64,000 nt of DNA from an uncultured Lachnospiraceae bacterium (GCA_944381635.1 CALWLY010000014.1:1-64000), one strand, 5' to 3'. Shown: positions 27,481 to 35,947, counted from the stretch's first letter. Program-made: numbers and translations. Notes: generated from the letters alone by a model not told the origin.

Positions 27481-29841
27481 TCATTGTTCACTGATCGTAT
27501 CCACAATGGACATTTTCTGGATTTTCTGAATTGGCCGGTGCACGGCCAGAATGACAGAGAAGAACACCACCAGAAGTATGAGTGTCAGTTCTGCCCGAGG
27601 GACGGACCAGGTATCGCCCCATGAGAAAGTGATCAGCATTTCAAAGAGCATTTTGTTGCAGAGAAGGCCCAGCGCTGTACCGATAACGCTGCCGGTAACC
27701 GTGTAAGTGCAGGTTTCCGCCACAACCATTTTCTTTAGCTGCCGGTAGCTCAATCCAATGGCCCGAAATACGCCGTACTGCTTTGTTCTGGCCGCCACGC
27801 TTATGGAAATGCTGTTGATAATATTGAACACGGTAATCAGGGCAATCAATACCAGGAATCCGTAAACAAACAGGCAGAAGCAGTAGTAGGTTCCCAGAGT
27901 GCTGCTGTTAGTCATGCGCTCGTCGGAAAAAGTGTAAGAAGTCCCTGCCATCTGCTGGATATCATTGACAGCCTGGTCTGTGGCTTTGTTTGTCAGTTGA
28001 ATGTCAAGGATAGTGTAGTTGGATTCTCCGGTCAGCTGTCGGAAAGTCTCCTCGGAGCAGATCAGCATGCCGGTATCGTTGGCATTGCTGAAAGGGGCCA
28101 TGGAAAGCATTCCGACAATCTGAAGTTCCTGGGATTTCCCGCCGATTTCCAGAGTTACCGTATCGCCTGCCTGGATGGCAGTTTCCGGCTCATAAACGAC
28201 CAGGGCGGTTCCGGGCTGGTTTGCTACAGTGTCCAAGGAGCCTTCCAGCAGGTAATCCTTGGCCCAGTTAAACTGATGCTGTTCGTAGGTGATCAGATCG
28301 ACTTTGGAAGGCTGGCTGTTACTCTCTGTTGGCACATCATAGGCAAACATTCGGCCATAGACAGCTTTGACCGCCGGGTTTTTCTGTAAATTATCCAAAA
28401 GCCCGCTGTCCACCGAAAGGGAATTGTCTGGACTGATGATGGACAGATCCGCCGTCCAGGGTCGCAGAGGGGTCAAGGAGTGCTTCATGAAATCCACTGT
28501 CACGGAGAAGGATAAAAACAAGATAATACTGAAAGCAAAAGAACCGGTCATCAAAATGAGGTTTTTCCAGCTTGCCTTTGTGTGATGGATGCCCAGGGCG
28601 GTTTCCACTTTGAAAAATCTGGTGTTGGCTGCTTTTCTGACTGGCCGAAAGCCGCTGGCATTGCCGGAAACTGCCGTCAGGGGTGAAACCTTCGACGCTT
28701 TTTTTGCGGGAGAGCGTGCCGCCAGCAAAACGGTCAGCAGACCCACAAGGATTCCGGCCAGAATGCTGGGGATGCTCAAGCCAAAAGCAGGCATCTGCGC
28801 AAAATATTCCGGACTGAGGACTCGAAGGATAGCGCACAGAATCCAGATGACTATTACACCCACGGCAACTCCGGCGGGAATGGCAAAACGGCACCAGCGG
28901 AGAGCTTCTCTGCGGACAAGGCGCATAACTTGTGTTGGGGTAGCACCGATGCAGCGCATCAGGCCGAAAAATTCCGTCCGTTGGGCCACATTGCTGTTTA
29001 AGCTGCTGGCAATCATCATCACGCCTGCAGCCAGTACCAGAATAAACAGGACGCCGGCGACAGCGTAAATCTGCATCATCTGAGAGCTGTCACTTTGGCC
29101 GTACAGTCCCATCAGTTTGACATTTTCATAAACCTGTTCCTCCGAAAATCCGAAGTCAGCCTTTAAATCAGCGATTTCCTGTCGGGCGTTATAGGGGTTT
29201 TCAAATTGAACATAGAAAAGGCTGTCGTAATCTTCCAGAGTCTCCTGTTTGACAGCCGGGTAAATTTTGCGGAAAGCTTCCGTGGTAATTGCCACTCCTA
29301 CAGAATCTTCGCTGGTGTTTTTCATAGCATCTCTGCAGAAGCCGGAAACCGTATAGCTTAGCTTTTTACCGTCCGGTCCGTCAATGGTAATTTCGTCACC
29401 GATTTGGAATCCCAGCCGTTCTTTGGCGTTTTGGGTCAGCATGGCTTCGGTATCTGTCCGGGGAAAGTTTCCTTCCACAATTCCGTCGACTACCATATCA
29501 GACATCCAGGTTTCATCGCATCCCATCAAAATGGCGGTTTTCCCGGACAGGGTATAGCCGTCCTCTCCCCGGTAGTTTAAGACACCGTAACGGGCGGCGG
29601 CTTTGACGCCGGAGCGGGCAGCAACCAGGGCGGCATCTTCATCGGTGATGTAGCGGAGGGACATTTGAAAGTTTCCGCCGTCTATTTGCGCCTGCAAAAT
29701 CTGGCTGCGGATAAACATATCCGCCATACCAAAAATGGTGGTAACCAAAAACACCGCCAGAATAATGCAAAATACCGACATTCGGCTCTGCTTCCGGTGA
29801 ACCTTCGCGGAAATAGGGACAAGGTCAAGATAACGTCTCAT
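27481..29841 (-). CDS. ABC transporter permease with two FtsX domains
   Basis: A 786-residue membrane protein. A transmembrane helix near residues 24-44 is followed by an extracellular MacB-like domain, three helices of the first FtsX domain (~255-385), another helix near 428-452, a second extracellular domain and three more helices (~650-785). This duplicated layout is that of BceB/SalY-related and MacB-type export or mechanotransmission systems, often for peptide resistance. The start at ATG 29841 has GGGAGG 8 nt upstream; the in-frame GTG at 29847 is too close to it. It overlaps the ATPase gene by 17 nt. With the ATPase, kinase and regulator it forms one operon. Confidence 0.9.
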   Translation of the reverse strand: MRRYLDLVPISAKVHRKQSRMSVFCIILAVFLVTTIFGMADMFIRSQILQAQIDGGNFQMSLRYITDEDAALVAARSGVKAAARYGVLNYRGEDGYTLSGKTAILMGCDETWMSDMVVDGIVEGNFPRTDTEAMLTQNAKERLGFQIGDEITIDGPDGKKLSYTVSGFCRDAMKNTSEDSVGVAITTEAFRKIYPAVKQETLEDYDSLFYVQFENPYNARQEIADLKADFGFSEEQVYENVKLMGLYGQSDSSQMMQIYAVAGVLFILVLAAGVMMIASSLNSNVAQRTEFFGLMRCIGATPTQVMRLVRREALRWCRFAIPAGVAVGVIVIWILCAILRVLSPEYFAQMPAFGLSIPSILAGILVGLLTVLLAARSPAKKASKVSPLTAVSGNASGFRPVRKAANTRFFKVETALGIHHTKASWKNLILMTGSFAFSIILFLSFSVTVDFMKHSLTPLRPWTADLSIISPDNSLSVDSGLLDNLQKNPAVKAVYGRMFAYDVPTESNSQPSKVDLITYEQHQFNWAKDYLLEGSLDTVANQPGTALVVYEPETAIQAGDTVTLEIGGKSQELQIVGMLSMAPFSNANDTGMLICSEETFRQLTGESNYTILDIQLTNKATDQAVNDIQQMAGTSYTFSDERMTNSSTLGTYYCFCLFVYGFLVLIALITVFNIINSISISVAARTKQYGVFRAIGLSYRQLKKMVVAETCTYTVTGSVIGTALGLLCNKMLFEMLITFSWGDTWSVPRAELTLILLVVFFSVILAVHRPIQKIQKMSIVDTISEQ

Positions 29842-30520
29842 CGGCACTACCTCCCAAATCCGTCAAAACGCCGTCCGATACCCGAAACACCCGCTCCGCC
29901 GAAGCGGACAGGTTTTTATTGTGGGTGATCATCAGGATAGTTTGCTGGTAGTGGCGGGATGCTTTTGTCAGCAGATCCATAACGTCCTGGCTGTTTTTGC
30001 TGTCCAGGTTGCCGGTGGGTTCGTCGGCCAGAATCAGTTTAGGCTTGGTGATCAATGCCCGGCCGATGGCCACCCGCTGCTGCTGACCGCCGGAAAGCTG
30101 GCTGGGCAGATGATGGCGGCGGTCCGTCAGTCCCAGCAGTTCCAGGATTTCACTGACTGCTTCCGGGTCCGGTTTTCGGTAATCCAAAAGCAGCGGGAAC
30201 AGAATATTCTGTTCCACATTCAGTTCTGCAACCAGCTGAAAGGACTGGAAGATAAAGCCGATATTGCGCCGTCTGAAAATAGTGCGTTCTTCCTCCTTCA
30301 TGGAAAACAGGTTCTGTCCGTCTATGAGGATTTGGCCGGATGTAGGGGCGTCCAGCGCACCGATGCAGTTTAAGAGAGTGCTTTTTCCGGAGCCGGATTC
30401 TCCCACCACGGCAGCAAATTCGCCTTTTCTGAGGGAAAAGGACACGTCCTTTAAAGCGTCCACCTTTGCTTCCCCTTTTCCATAGTTTTTGCATAAATGC
30501 TGTACATTCAAAATTTCCAT
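29825..30520 (-). CDS. ABC transporter ATP-binding protein (LolD/MacB/BceA type)
   Basis: A 231-residue nucleotide-binding subunit that powers the FtsX permease encoded next. Walker [10 protein letters not shown] near residue 42, [11 protein letters not shown]-loop near 86, signature LSGGQQQR near 138, Walker [13 protein letters not shown] near 158 and switch His in ITHN near 195 are intact. AGGAGG lies 9 nt before the ATG at 30520; the longer reading frame lacks a site. The gap to the kinase gene is 62 nt. Confidence 0.93.
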   Translation of the reverse strand: MEILNVQHLCKNYGKGEAKVDALKDVSFSLRKGEFAAVVGESGSGKSTLLNCIGALDAPTSGQILIDGQNLFSMKEEERTIFRRRNIGFIFQSFQLVAELNVEQNILFPLLLDYRKPDPEAVSEILELLGLTDRRHHLPSQLSGGQQQRVAIGRALITKPKLILADEPTGNLDSKNSQDVMDLLTKASRHYQQTILMITHNKNLSASAERVFRVSDGVLTDLGGSADETLS

Positions 30521-30582
30521 GGTTTCATTCCTCCTTTTCCTTAAGGATAGCAAACGAAGCTTACAATCCGGTGAATTTCAGC

Positions 30583-31812
30583 TTACGATTCTGTAAGGAA
30601 GGAAAGGGTGAAGACTGTTCCATGGCCCGGTTCGCTTTGTACGGAAATGGAACCGCCCTGGCCTTCTATGATGGATTTTGCCAAAGGAAGTCCCAGCCCA
30701 ATCCCCGGCGTTTCCAGGGCATGCTTACTGCGGTAAAAACGTTTGAAAATATGATGGATGTCTTCCGGGGCGATGCCGTTCCCATTGTCGGAAACGGTAA
30801 TCCGGAACATAGCGGGGCTACGCTCCCATGCGATGTGTATGATTCCCCCGGGGCCGGTGTGATCCAGGGCGTTTTTCACAAGGTTTCCAATGGCCTGCGC
30901 GGTCCATTCCAGATCGCACAAAATCTGCTCCCTGGGATTTCCGTCCACCTGGATCTGTTTTCTTTCGTTTTGAGCCCGGGTGGTCAGGTCGTTGATGGCC
31001 TGTGCTGCCAGCTCGGCTGCGGAATGCAGCTTTTTTTCAAAAACAATATTCCCGGCGTCCAGACGGGTAATTTTCAGCATGGACAGGATCAGCTGTTCCA
31101 TGCGGCTTAATGCCGAATCGGCTTTTGCGGAAAATTCCCGGACGGTTTCCGGATTGTCAGGCTCGTTTTGAATGATTTCCTGATACATGGCGAGAGCGGC
31201 CAGAGGTGTTTTCAGCTGATGGGAAATGTCAGAGATGGTGTTTTTCAAAAATTCCCTGGCGTTGTGCTCCGTGTCGTTTTTGGATTGGAGTATGGTGGCA
31301 AGCTGTTCCACTGTGGAAAACAGCTGAAAAATTGCTCCTTCCTGATTCTGGGGCAGGTGACGGGTAAAATTACCGTTTATGTAATTTTCCATCACTTGAT
31401 TGGCCTGCTGATAAAGCCCTTTCCTTTGCCAAAAGAAAAAGGCTGTCCCTATAAACAACAAAAAAATCAATCCGGCGGATACAACAGAGGCGCCCATCAG
31501 AGCGGACTTTTGGAACTGGGCAAGCCCGGGGATTTCGTATGCCTCCGCTTGTCTGCTGATGCCAAGGGCAGTCAGCAGTTCTTTTCCCTCTTCGGTGACA
31601 GTTTGACTCAGCAGAATGCTGGCGGCGGTTTCTTTGGAAATACCCTGACTTAGCAGGGAAGACGCAATCGCCTCATTCTGCGCTGTGTAAATAACCCTTG
31701 CATGGTTTACCTGGCTGGCGCTCCACAGCAGATTAAAACATACCAGCAGAAACGCGAAAAACAGCAGAAAGAAGCCGTACCGGCGAATCTGACGATCCCG
31801 GAAAATGCTCAT
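30583..31812 (-). CDS. Sensor histidine kinase
   Basis: A 409-residue membrane kinase of the HisKA type. Two transmembrane segments (about 13-33 and 110-133) enclose an extracytoplasmic loop of ~75 residues, then a HAMP-like linker. The phosphoacceptor His is in DISHQLKTPLAAL near residue 197, the N box in AIGNLVKNALDHTGPGG near 313, and G boxes in SDNGNGIAPEDI and GIGLGLPLAKSI. It is not the very short intramembrane-sensing BceS form. Its ATG overlaps the stop of the response regulator as ATGA. It likely controls the ABC exporter downstream; the signal is unknown. Confidence 0.93.
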   Translation of the reverse strand: MSIFRDRQIRRYGFFLLFFAFLLVCFNLLWSASQVNHARVIYTAQNEAIASSLLSQGISKETAASILLSQTVTEEGKELLTALGISRQAEAYEIPGLAQFQKSALMGASVVSAGLIFLLFIGTAFFFWQRKGLYQQANQVMENYINGNFTRHLPQNQEGAIFQLFSTVEQLATILQSKNDTEHNAREFLKNTISDISHQLKTPLAALAMYQEIIQNEPDNPETVREFSAKADSALSRMEQLILSMLKITRLDAGNIVFEKKLHSAAELAAQAINDLTTRAQNERKQIQVDGNPREQILCDLEWTAQAIGNLVKNALDHTGPGGIIHIAWERSPAMFRITVSDNGNGIAPEDIHHIFKRFYRSKHALETPGIGLGLPLAKSIIEGQGGSISVQSEPGHGTVFTLSFLTES

Positions 31813-32504
31813 TTTGACTCCTCCTTCCACTGATACCCAAAGCCCCGGACAGTGAGCAGGTGTTTGGGGTGGGACGGATCAGCTTCTACCTTTTCCCGCA
31901 GGCGCCGAACATACACCGACAGAGTGTTGTCGTCCACGAAATCTCCGGCGTTGTCCCAGAGCTCGTTTAAAATGGCTTCCCGTGTGATAATGCGGTTCCG
32001 GTTTTGCACCAGCAGGCAGAGCAGACGGTATTCCGCGCCGGTCAGCTCTAAGGGTTTTCCATTGAGAGAAACACGGCTGCCTACCAGGTCGATGAGAAGA
32101 CCGTCGCTTTCCAGAGTATTTTTATTTTCCGCATTTGCGCTCCCTGCCCGGCGCAGCAAAGCCCGGATGCGGGAGCACAATTCTCCCAGCTTGAAAGGTT
32201 TGGTAATGTAATCATCCCCGCCGGAATCCAATCCCCGGATCACATGGACTTCTTCATCCATAGCGGTCAAAAAGATAATAGGCACCTGGCTGCCTTGCTC
32301 GCGAACCCATTCGCAGACATTAAACCCGTTTCCATCCGGCAGAGTGATGTCCAACAGAAGAAGATCATAAACAGAAAGCTTTAAATATTCGTAAGCCTGG
32401 GCCGTTGTCTGGGCCACATCCAAAAGGAAGCCATTCTTTTTCAGTGTATATTGCAGCCCGTCAATCAGGCTGGTATCATCTTCCAGTAATAAAATTCTAT
32501 TCAT
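31809..32504 (-). CDS. OmpR-family response regulator
   Basis: A 231-residue two-component regulator. The receiver domain has the acidic pair ED at 8-10, phospho-Asp52 in LLLDITLPDG, Thr in FLTAMD near 80 and Lys in TKPF near 102. The C-terminal winged helix (about 135-228) includes LTGAEYRLLCLLVQNRNRIITRE and VDDNTLSVYVRRLREKVE. It is the first gene of the leftward operon regulator-kinase-ATPase-permease. Its ribosome site is AGGAAA. No clear promoter is visible; a TATAAT-like -10 exists near 32818 on the minus strand, with a poor -35. Confidence 0.93.
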   Translation of the reverse strand: MNRILLLEDDTSLIDGLQYTLKKNGFLLDVAQTTAQAYEYLKLSVYDLLLLDITLPDGNGFNVCEWVREQGSQVPIIFLTAMDEEVHVIRGLDSGGDDYITKPFKLGELCSRIRALLRRAGSANAENKNTLESDGLLIDLVGSRVSLNGKPLELTGAEYRLLCLLVQNRNRIITREAILNELWDNAGDFVDDNTLSVYVRRLREKVEADPSHPKHLLTVRGFGYQWKEESK

Positions 32505-32655
32505 GTTTCTTTTTCCTTTCTTGTTTGCGCTGTTGTTTTCTGGTTTTTCTATATTCCTTCTGCACTGACTCCGTGAATTTTGTTTTTTTCAAACGCATAG
32601 GGTCTATATTTAGCCCTCTGATTATTTCATGAGTTACCCGACAAATGAGCCTGAT

Positions 32656-32795
32656 GTCGATTTTTCCGTGCTGCGCACTCCCAAAATCGACAAAAACATT
32701 CACAATTCGCTCATTTTTCTTCGAAAAATGGCTACTTGCTTATGTTTTTCGGGACCCATAGACATAAAAATACATGCAAGCATGTATTTTATGTC
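32656..32795. repeat. Cluster of three hairpins upstream of the response regulator
   Basis: GTCGATTTT / AAAATCGAC (32656-32691), CATTTTTC / GAAAAATG (32712-32730) and a 16-17 bp arm palindrome GACATAAAAATACATGC / GCATGTATTTTATGTC (32761-32795) with one bulge. No gene is convincing here; this part of the 730-bp gap appears to be repeat-derived. The minus-strand transcript of the regulator operon may include it. Confidence 0.6.
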
Positions 32796-32943
32796 CATTT
32801 GTCCCTTGGCTCATTTCATTATAATTCTTTGACTGGAAGAATACCAGAAAGACAATATGAATTATAAACTTTAAGTCTGATACTTATAGGAACATTCCAT
32901 GGATAAAATGTAAATGGTATCATGTAAATGGGTGGAGAAGAGA

Positions 32944-33136
32944 ATGAGATTGGAAAGCGAAGCAAAAAAAATTGGGAATAAAAAGAATAGATTTAACGGT
33001 TTGGTCTTTCAATGAAGGCGCGCTTAATTTCTACAGGAGCTGCGGATTGGATGCACAGATGGCTGAACTGTTACCTGAAAATTCCCATATCTTTTCAAAA
33101 AACATGGAATATTGCAGGCATTGTGCTATAATATAA
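32944..33136 (+). pseudogene. GNAT acetyltransferase remnant, frameshifted and truncated
   Basis: After an ATG at 32944 with GGAG upstream, the frame reads MRLESEAKKIG, then one extra base in the A-rich stretch near 32975-32985 shifts it. The next frame reads GIKRIDLTVWSFNEGALNFYRSCG, the classic C-terminal core of a GNAT N-acetyltransferase (beta strand, N-x-x-A, F-Y-x-x-x-G). The N-terminal two thirds are missing. From 33055 the sequence is identical for 20 nt to the right end of the inverted-repeat element at 52368-52531, so the gene end appears replaced by element sequence. Not functional. Confidence 0.75.
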
Positions 33137-33231
33137 TTATAAATAGTAAGTAGTAAGTAATAAGCGATGGGCACAGGGGAAAGGAATCATCTTTGCGTAA
33201 AATCCCGCAGCGTATGAAAGGAGAAGGGAAT

Positions 33232-34134
33232 ATGAGAGAATTTTCATTGGCACAGAAATATGCCATCATCGGTCTGGATGGTGTGGGAAGCATCCATTCG
33301 TCAGCGGCAAAAAATGTTGCGCTTCGGGCGGTGGAAGCGGCAAAGCTTTTAGAAAAAGTCTGGCTGCCGGAAGAAAGCGCAGACTCTTCCCAAATGGAAC
33401 AGAACTTGCAGGAAGGCTTGAAAAGGGTGAAAGCTTCCGGGAAAAAAGAGCAGAAAAAGCTGGAAGAAGAAATCACAGAGGCATTGAGAAAAGCAGACGT
33501 GCTGGAGGAGGTTCCGGATCTGCTTGCCTGCGATATGGATTACGACACAGCCGGTGTGGACATAAAAGTCTATCGAAGCGATGCCGAAACTTATCAGCGC
33601 ATTATGGAAGAGATTCGCGCGGAAATTCTGGAGGAAGGACCGATTACGGCGGAATGTGCCGCAATGCTTTGGCTTCTTCGGGAAAGCGGACGGATTTACG
33701 ATGTCTTTGCGGCGAAAGAACAGGAGAAGCTTGCTCAGAGAATGAGGGAGATTGCTGAAAATTGGGCGGCCTGCCGTATCTTGTGGGAACAGGAGTTTCA
33801 CAGCTCACTGGAAATTTTTGTACAGGGCTTTCTGTCGGGAAAGAAAAAAGCTTTCAAAAATCAGTACCTGGAGGGTGTTAACCTGATGTTTCCTTTCCTG
33901 GAACGCCGTCAGGCGATATTTATAGACTTTGTGATTTTGGGAACAACGGTGGCAAACCGCCGTCAGGCAATTATGATGTATCTGTCTGAACGGGGACATT
34001 TTGTGCAGGAAGTGAAAAACGGAACGGAAACCCTGTTAAAGATTGACAATTCCTATTATCGGGTTTTCCCCGCAACAAAACGGGTGGCAAGGATTCCTAT
34101 TCAGGGAGCTAATCTGGTACCGGTGTATTTTTAA
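33232..34134 (+). CDS. Conserved hypothetical protein
   Basis: A 300-residue soluble protein that I do not recognise with certainty. Residues 1-45 (FSLAQKYAIIGLDGVGSIHSSAAKNVALRAVEAAKLL) and 135-155 (GPITAECAAMLWLLRESGRI) recall the layout of GPP34/GOLPH3-like proteins, but this is weak. A Lys/Glu coiled-coil-like stretch covers ~60-100, and the end (NSYYRVFPATKRVARIPIQGANLVPVYF) is beta-rich. No transmembrane segment. The frame extends to 33193, but AAAGGAG precedes the ATG at 33232. The promoter is uncertain: a TGC-TATAAT -10 at 33127 has no good -35. A MerR-type gene follows after 16 nt, so the two are probably coexpressed. Confidence 0.7.
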   Translation: MREFSLAQKYAIIGLDGVGSIHSSAAKNVALRAVEAAKLLEKVWLPEESADSSQMEQNLQEGLKRVKASGKKEQKKLEEEITEALRKADVLEEVPDLLACDMDYDTAGVDIKVYRSDAETYQRIMEEIRAEILEEGPITAECAAMLWLLRESGRIYDVFAAKEQEKLAQRMREIAENWAACRILWEQEFHSSLEIFVQGFLSGKKKAFKNQYLEGVNLMFPFLERRQAIFIDFVILGTTVANRRQAIMMYLSERGHFVQEVKNGTETLLKIDNSYYRVFPATKRVARIPIQGANLVPVYF

Positions 34135-34150
34135 AGGATGAATGTAGAAT

Positions 34151-34417
34151 ATGTCAAGACAAAGGAGTATGGAGGTTATTCTGGCCTCCGAATATGTGAC
34201 GATCGGCGAGCTTGCAAGGCTTACCGGATGCCGTTACAGTACGCTGAAATTTTATACAGAGGAAGGAATGCTGCCATTTTGGCAGGCAGAGGAAAAACTT
34301 ACAAGAAGGTATAAGCGGGAAGAAAGCATACATAGGATTCAGTGGATCTGCGCCAGGAGAAAAGAAGGAAAAACCATACCGGAAATCAAAGAGATGCTTT
34401 TGAAGGGCGATTCCTGA
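34151..34417 (+). CDS. Small MerR-type helix-turn-helix protein
   Basis: An 88-residue protein consisting of little more than a MerR winged-helix domain: VTIGELARLTGCRYSTLKFYTEEGMLPFW (HTH, ~17-45), then RRYKREESIHRIQWICARRKEGKTIPEIKEMLL. There is no effector domain or dimerisation coil beyond this, so it may act as a minimal regulator or element-type excisionase-like protein. It lies 16 nt after the unknown 300-residue protein, which may be its partner. Confidence 0.85.
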   Translation: MSRQRSMEVILASEYVTIGELARLTGCRYSTLKFYTEEGMLPFWQAEEKLTRRYKREESIHRIQWICARRKEGKTIPEIKEMLLKGDS

Positions 34418-34446
34418 TTGCGTTCTTAGCAGGAACTTGCTACAAT
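34418..34446 (+). promoter_or_regulatory. Promoter of the TPR lipoprotein gene
   Basis: TTGCGT (34418-34423), 17 bp, TACAAT (34441-34446) with TG before the -10; it starts 1 bp after the MerR stop. Confidence 0.75.
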
Positions 34447-34535
34447 AAAAAGTAACGCAGCCTGTGCAGAATTTATCAGACAGGCGGAAACTTGTGATAT
34501 CTGTTTATGTTTTTAGAAAGGATCCGTTTAGATAC

Positions 34536-35585
34536 ATGAAAAAGAAAAGATTTGCGGCGCTTTTGGCGCTTGTCTTTCTGCTGGCCAATGCCACTGCATG
34601 TCAGGGTGCGGCGGCCGAGAATACCGACAGGGGAATGCAGCAGATACAGGAGCTGGATTACCAGGGAGCCCTTACAAGTTTTGAAGCGGCTCTGGTAAAC
34701 AAAGAAGACCCACAGATGATTTACCGCGGACAGGGAATCGCATATATGGGGCTGACTCAGTATGAAGAGGCCGTGGAGTCTTTTGAGAGAGCGCTTTCCT
34801 ATAGCGATGAGAATCCCGACAATTTGGATTATGACATCAACTATTATCTTGCCACTGCATTTTATAAGCAGGGAAAACTGGATGAGGCCATCGCTGTATA
34901 CGATGCGATCATTGACATGAAGCCTAAGGAAAAAGACGCATGGTATTTTCGTGGAGTCCTCAAACTTGAAAAAGGCGAGATAGAAAATGCCAAGGCTGAT
35001 TTTGACCAGGCTGTTTCCATTGACAGCGAAGATTACGACCTTCGTATTGATATTTTCTGCAGCTGTGTGGATTACGGGCAGCAGGAATTGGGACAGACCT
35101 ATCTGGAGGAAGTCAACGTTGCGGAAAACAGCGCCAATATCAGCGACTATGATCAGGGCAGGATTTATTTTTATTTAGGTCAGTACGAAGAAGCAAGACA
35201 GGCTTTGGAAAAGGCAAAGGAAACAGGAGGCGCTCCTGCGGTTTCTATGCTGGGACAGACTTACGAACAGCTGGGAGATTACAATTACGCCGCCAGTGTG
35301 TACAGCAATTATCTGGAATCCAATGCTCCGGATGCTGATATTTACAATCAGCTAGGATTGTGCAGAATGCGCACGGAGGACTACCAGGGAGCGTTGGAAG
35401 CGTTTCAGGCGGGAATTGAAATTGCGGGAAACGAAAATCTGCAGTCCTTGAAATTTAACGAAATTGTTGCCTGCGAATATCTGGGAGAATTTGATAAGGC
35501 GGCACAGCTGATGGAGGAATACATGGCCACTTATCCGGATGACGAAGATGCAAAACGGGAATACGAATTTTTAAAGACGCGCTGA
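34536..35585 (+). CDS. TPR-repeat lipoprotein
   Basis: A 349-residue exported protein. The N-terminus MKKKRF plus a hydrophobic stretch ends at a lipobox-like ATAC with Cys22, so it is probably lipid-anchored outside the membrane. The rest is about eight tetratricopeptide repeats (for example DAWYFRGVLKLEKGEIENAKADFDQAVSID-type units), a scaffold for protein contacts. The partner is unknown. The longer frame from 34464 lacks a signal peptide start; AGAAAGGA precedes the chosen ATG by 12 nt. It is monocistronic, with promoter and downstream terminator. Confidence 0.85.
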   Translation: MKKKRFAALLALVFLLANATACQGAAAENTDRGMQQIQELDYQGALTSFEAALVNKEDPQMIYRGQGIAYMGLTQYEEAVESFERALSYSDENPDNLDYDINYYLATAFYKQGKLDEAIAVYDAIIDMKPKEKDAWYFRGVLKLEKGEIENAKADFDQAVSIDSEDYDLRIDIFCSCVDYGQQELGQTYLEEVNVAENSANISDYDQGRIYFYLGQYEEARQALEKAKETGGAPAVSMLGQTYEQLGDYNYAASVYSNYLESNAPDADIYNQLGLCRMRTEDYQGALEAFQAGIEIAGNENLQSLKFNEIVACEYLGEFDKAAQLMEEYMATYPDDEDAKREYEFLKTR

Positions 35586-35596
35586 CATAAACCAGC

Positions 35597-35662
35597 TGTG
35601 GACAGGATTTGTGGATAAGTGCCGCAAGCCTTGACGGGGGTACTGTTTCAGACTGTGGACAA
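35597..35662 (+). promoter_or_regulatory. Cluster of three DnaA-box-like sites
   Basis: TGTGGACAG (35597-35605), TGTGGATAA (35610-35618, exact complement of the DnaA box TTATCCACA) and TGTGGACAA (35654-35662), all in the same orientation, starting 11 bp after the lipoprotein stop and about 85-150 bp before the nrdD promoter. DnaA control of ribonucleotide reductase genes is known in other bacteria. This is a prediction. Confidence 0.5.
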
Positions 35663-35690
35663 GTTGGTGAAATAAAGTGATGAAATGGAA

Positions 35691-35724
35691 AAGCCACAAG
35701 ATTTATGCGAAATCTTGTGGCTTT
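35691..35724 (+). terminator. Terminator of the TPR lipoprotein gene
   Basis: AAGCCACAAGATTT / AAATCTTGTGGCTT with loop ATGCG: a perfect 14-bp stem ending in CTTTCT. It ends only 22 bp before the nrdD -35. Confidence 0.85.
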
Positions 35725-35740
35725 CTACAATATGTTGTGT
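35725..35740 (+). promoter_or_regulatory. NrdR-box-like site
   Basis: CTACAATATGTTGTGT fits the 16-bp NrdR consensus (ACACWATATCTWGTGT as I recall it) at most positions and lies 5 bp upstream of the nrdD -35. A poorer match, ATGCGAAATCTTGTGG, lies about 20 bp upstream in the terminator stem. NrdR boxes usually come in pairs about three turns apart, so the spacing is not classical. Confidence 0.45.
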
Positions 35741-35745
35741 TTCCG

Positions 35746-35774
35746 TTGACTTTTACTATGGGTGGTGCTACAAT
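35746..35774 (+). promoter_or_regulatory. Promoter of the nrdD transcription unit
   Basis: TTGACT (35746-35751), 17 bp, TACAAT (35769-35774) with TG before the -10. Confidence 0.85.
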
Positions 35775-35780
35775 CTTTAT

Positions 35781-35857
35781 ATCGGTCGTCAGAGAGAGTA
35801 AATGGCCGCCACCATTTGAATGAGCATGTTAAGACGGGCACATTGGGGCCCGTTTTC
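35781..35857 (+). ncRNA. Terminated leader RNA or small RNA upstream of nrdD
   Basis: From the predicted start a ~77-nt RNA carries hairpin AAATGG / CCATTT (about 35800-35817) and an intrinsic terminator ACGGGC / GCCCGT plus TTTTCT (35834-35857). nrdD starts 90 nt beyond. It is either an attenuator controlling nrdD or an independent small RNA. I do not recognise a known class. Confidence 0.55.
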
Positions 35858-35947
35858 TAACCTGTTTTGAGTCAGGAAAGCCCAGAATGGTCAGCAAAAA
35901 TAAGAACCGGGCGCAGAAAGATGTGTTCGGGAGGGAGAGGTGCGAAG

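Noticed and set aside
32497-32703. 68-codon minus-strand frame just upstream of the response regulator, ending in a Lys/Arg-rich tail
   Set aside because: No ribosome site, it crosses a hairpin, it overlaps the regulator start and its composition follows the A-rich DNA. I treat the region as repeat DNA plus leader.
35597-35662. DnaA-box cluster as a replication origin
   Set aside because: Only three boxes, no AT-rich unwinding region of note, and no dnaA, dnaN or rpmH nearby. A regulatory role for nrdD is more plausible.
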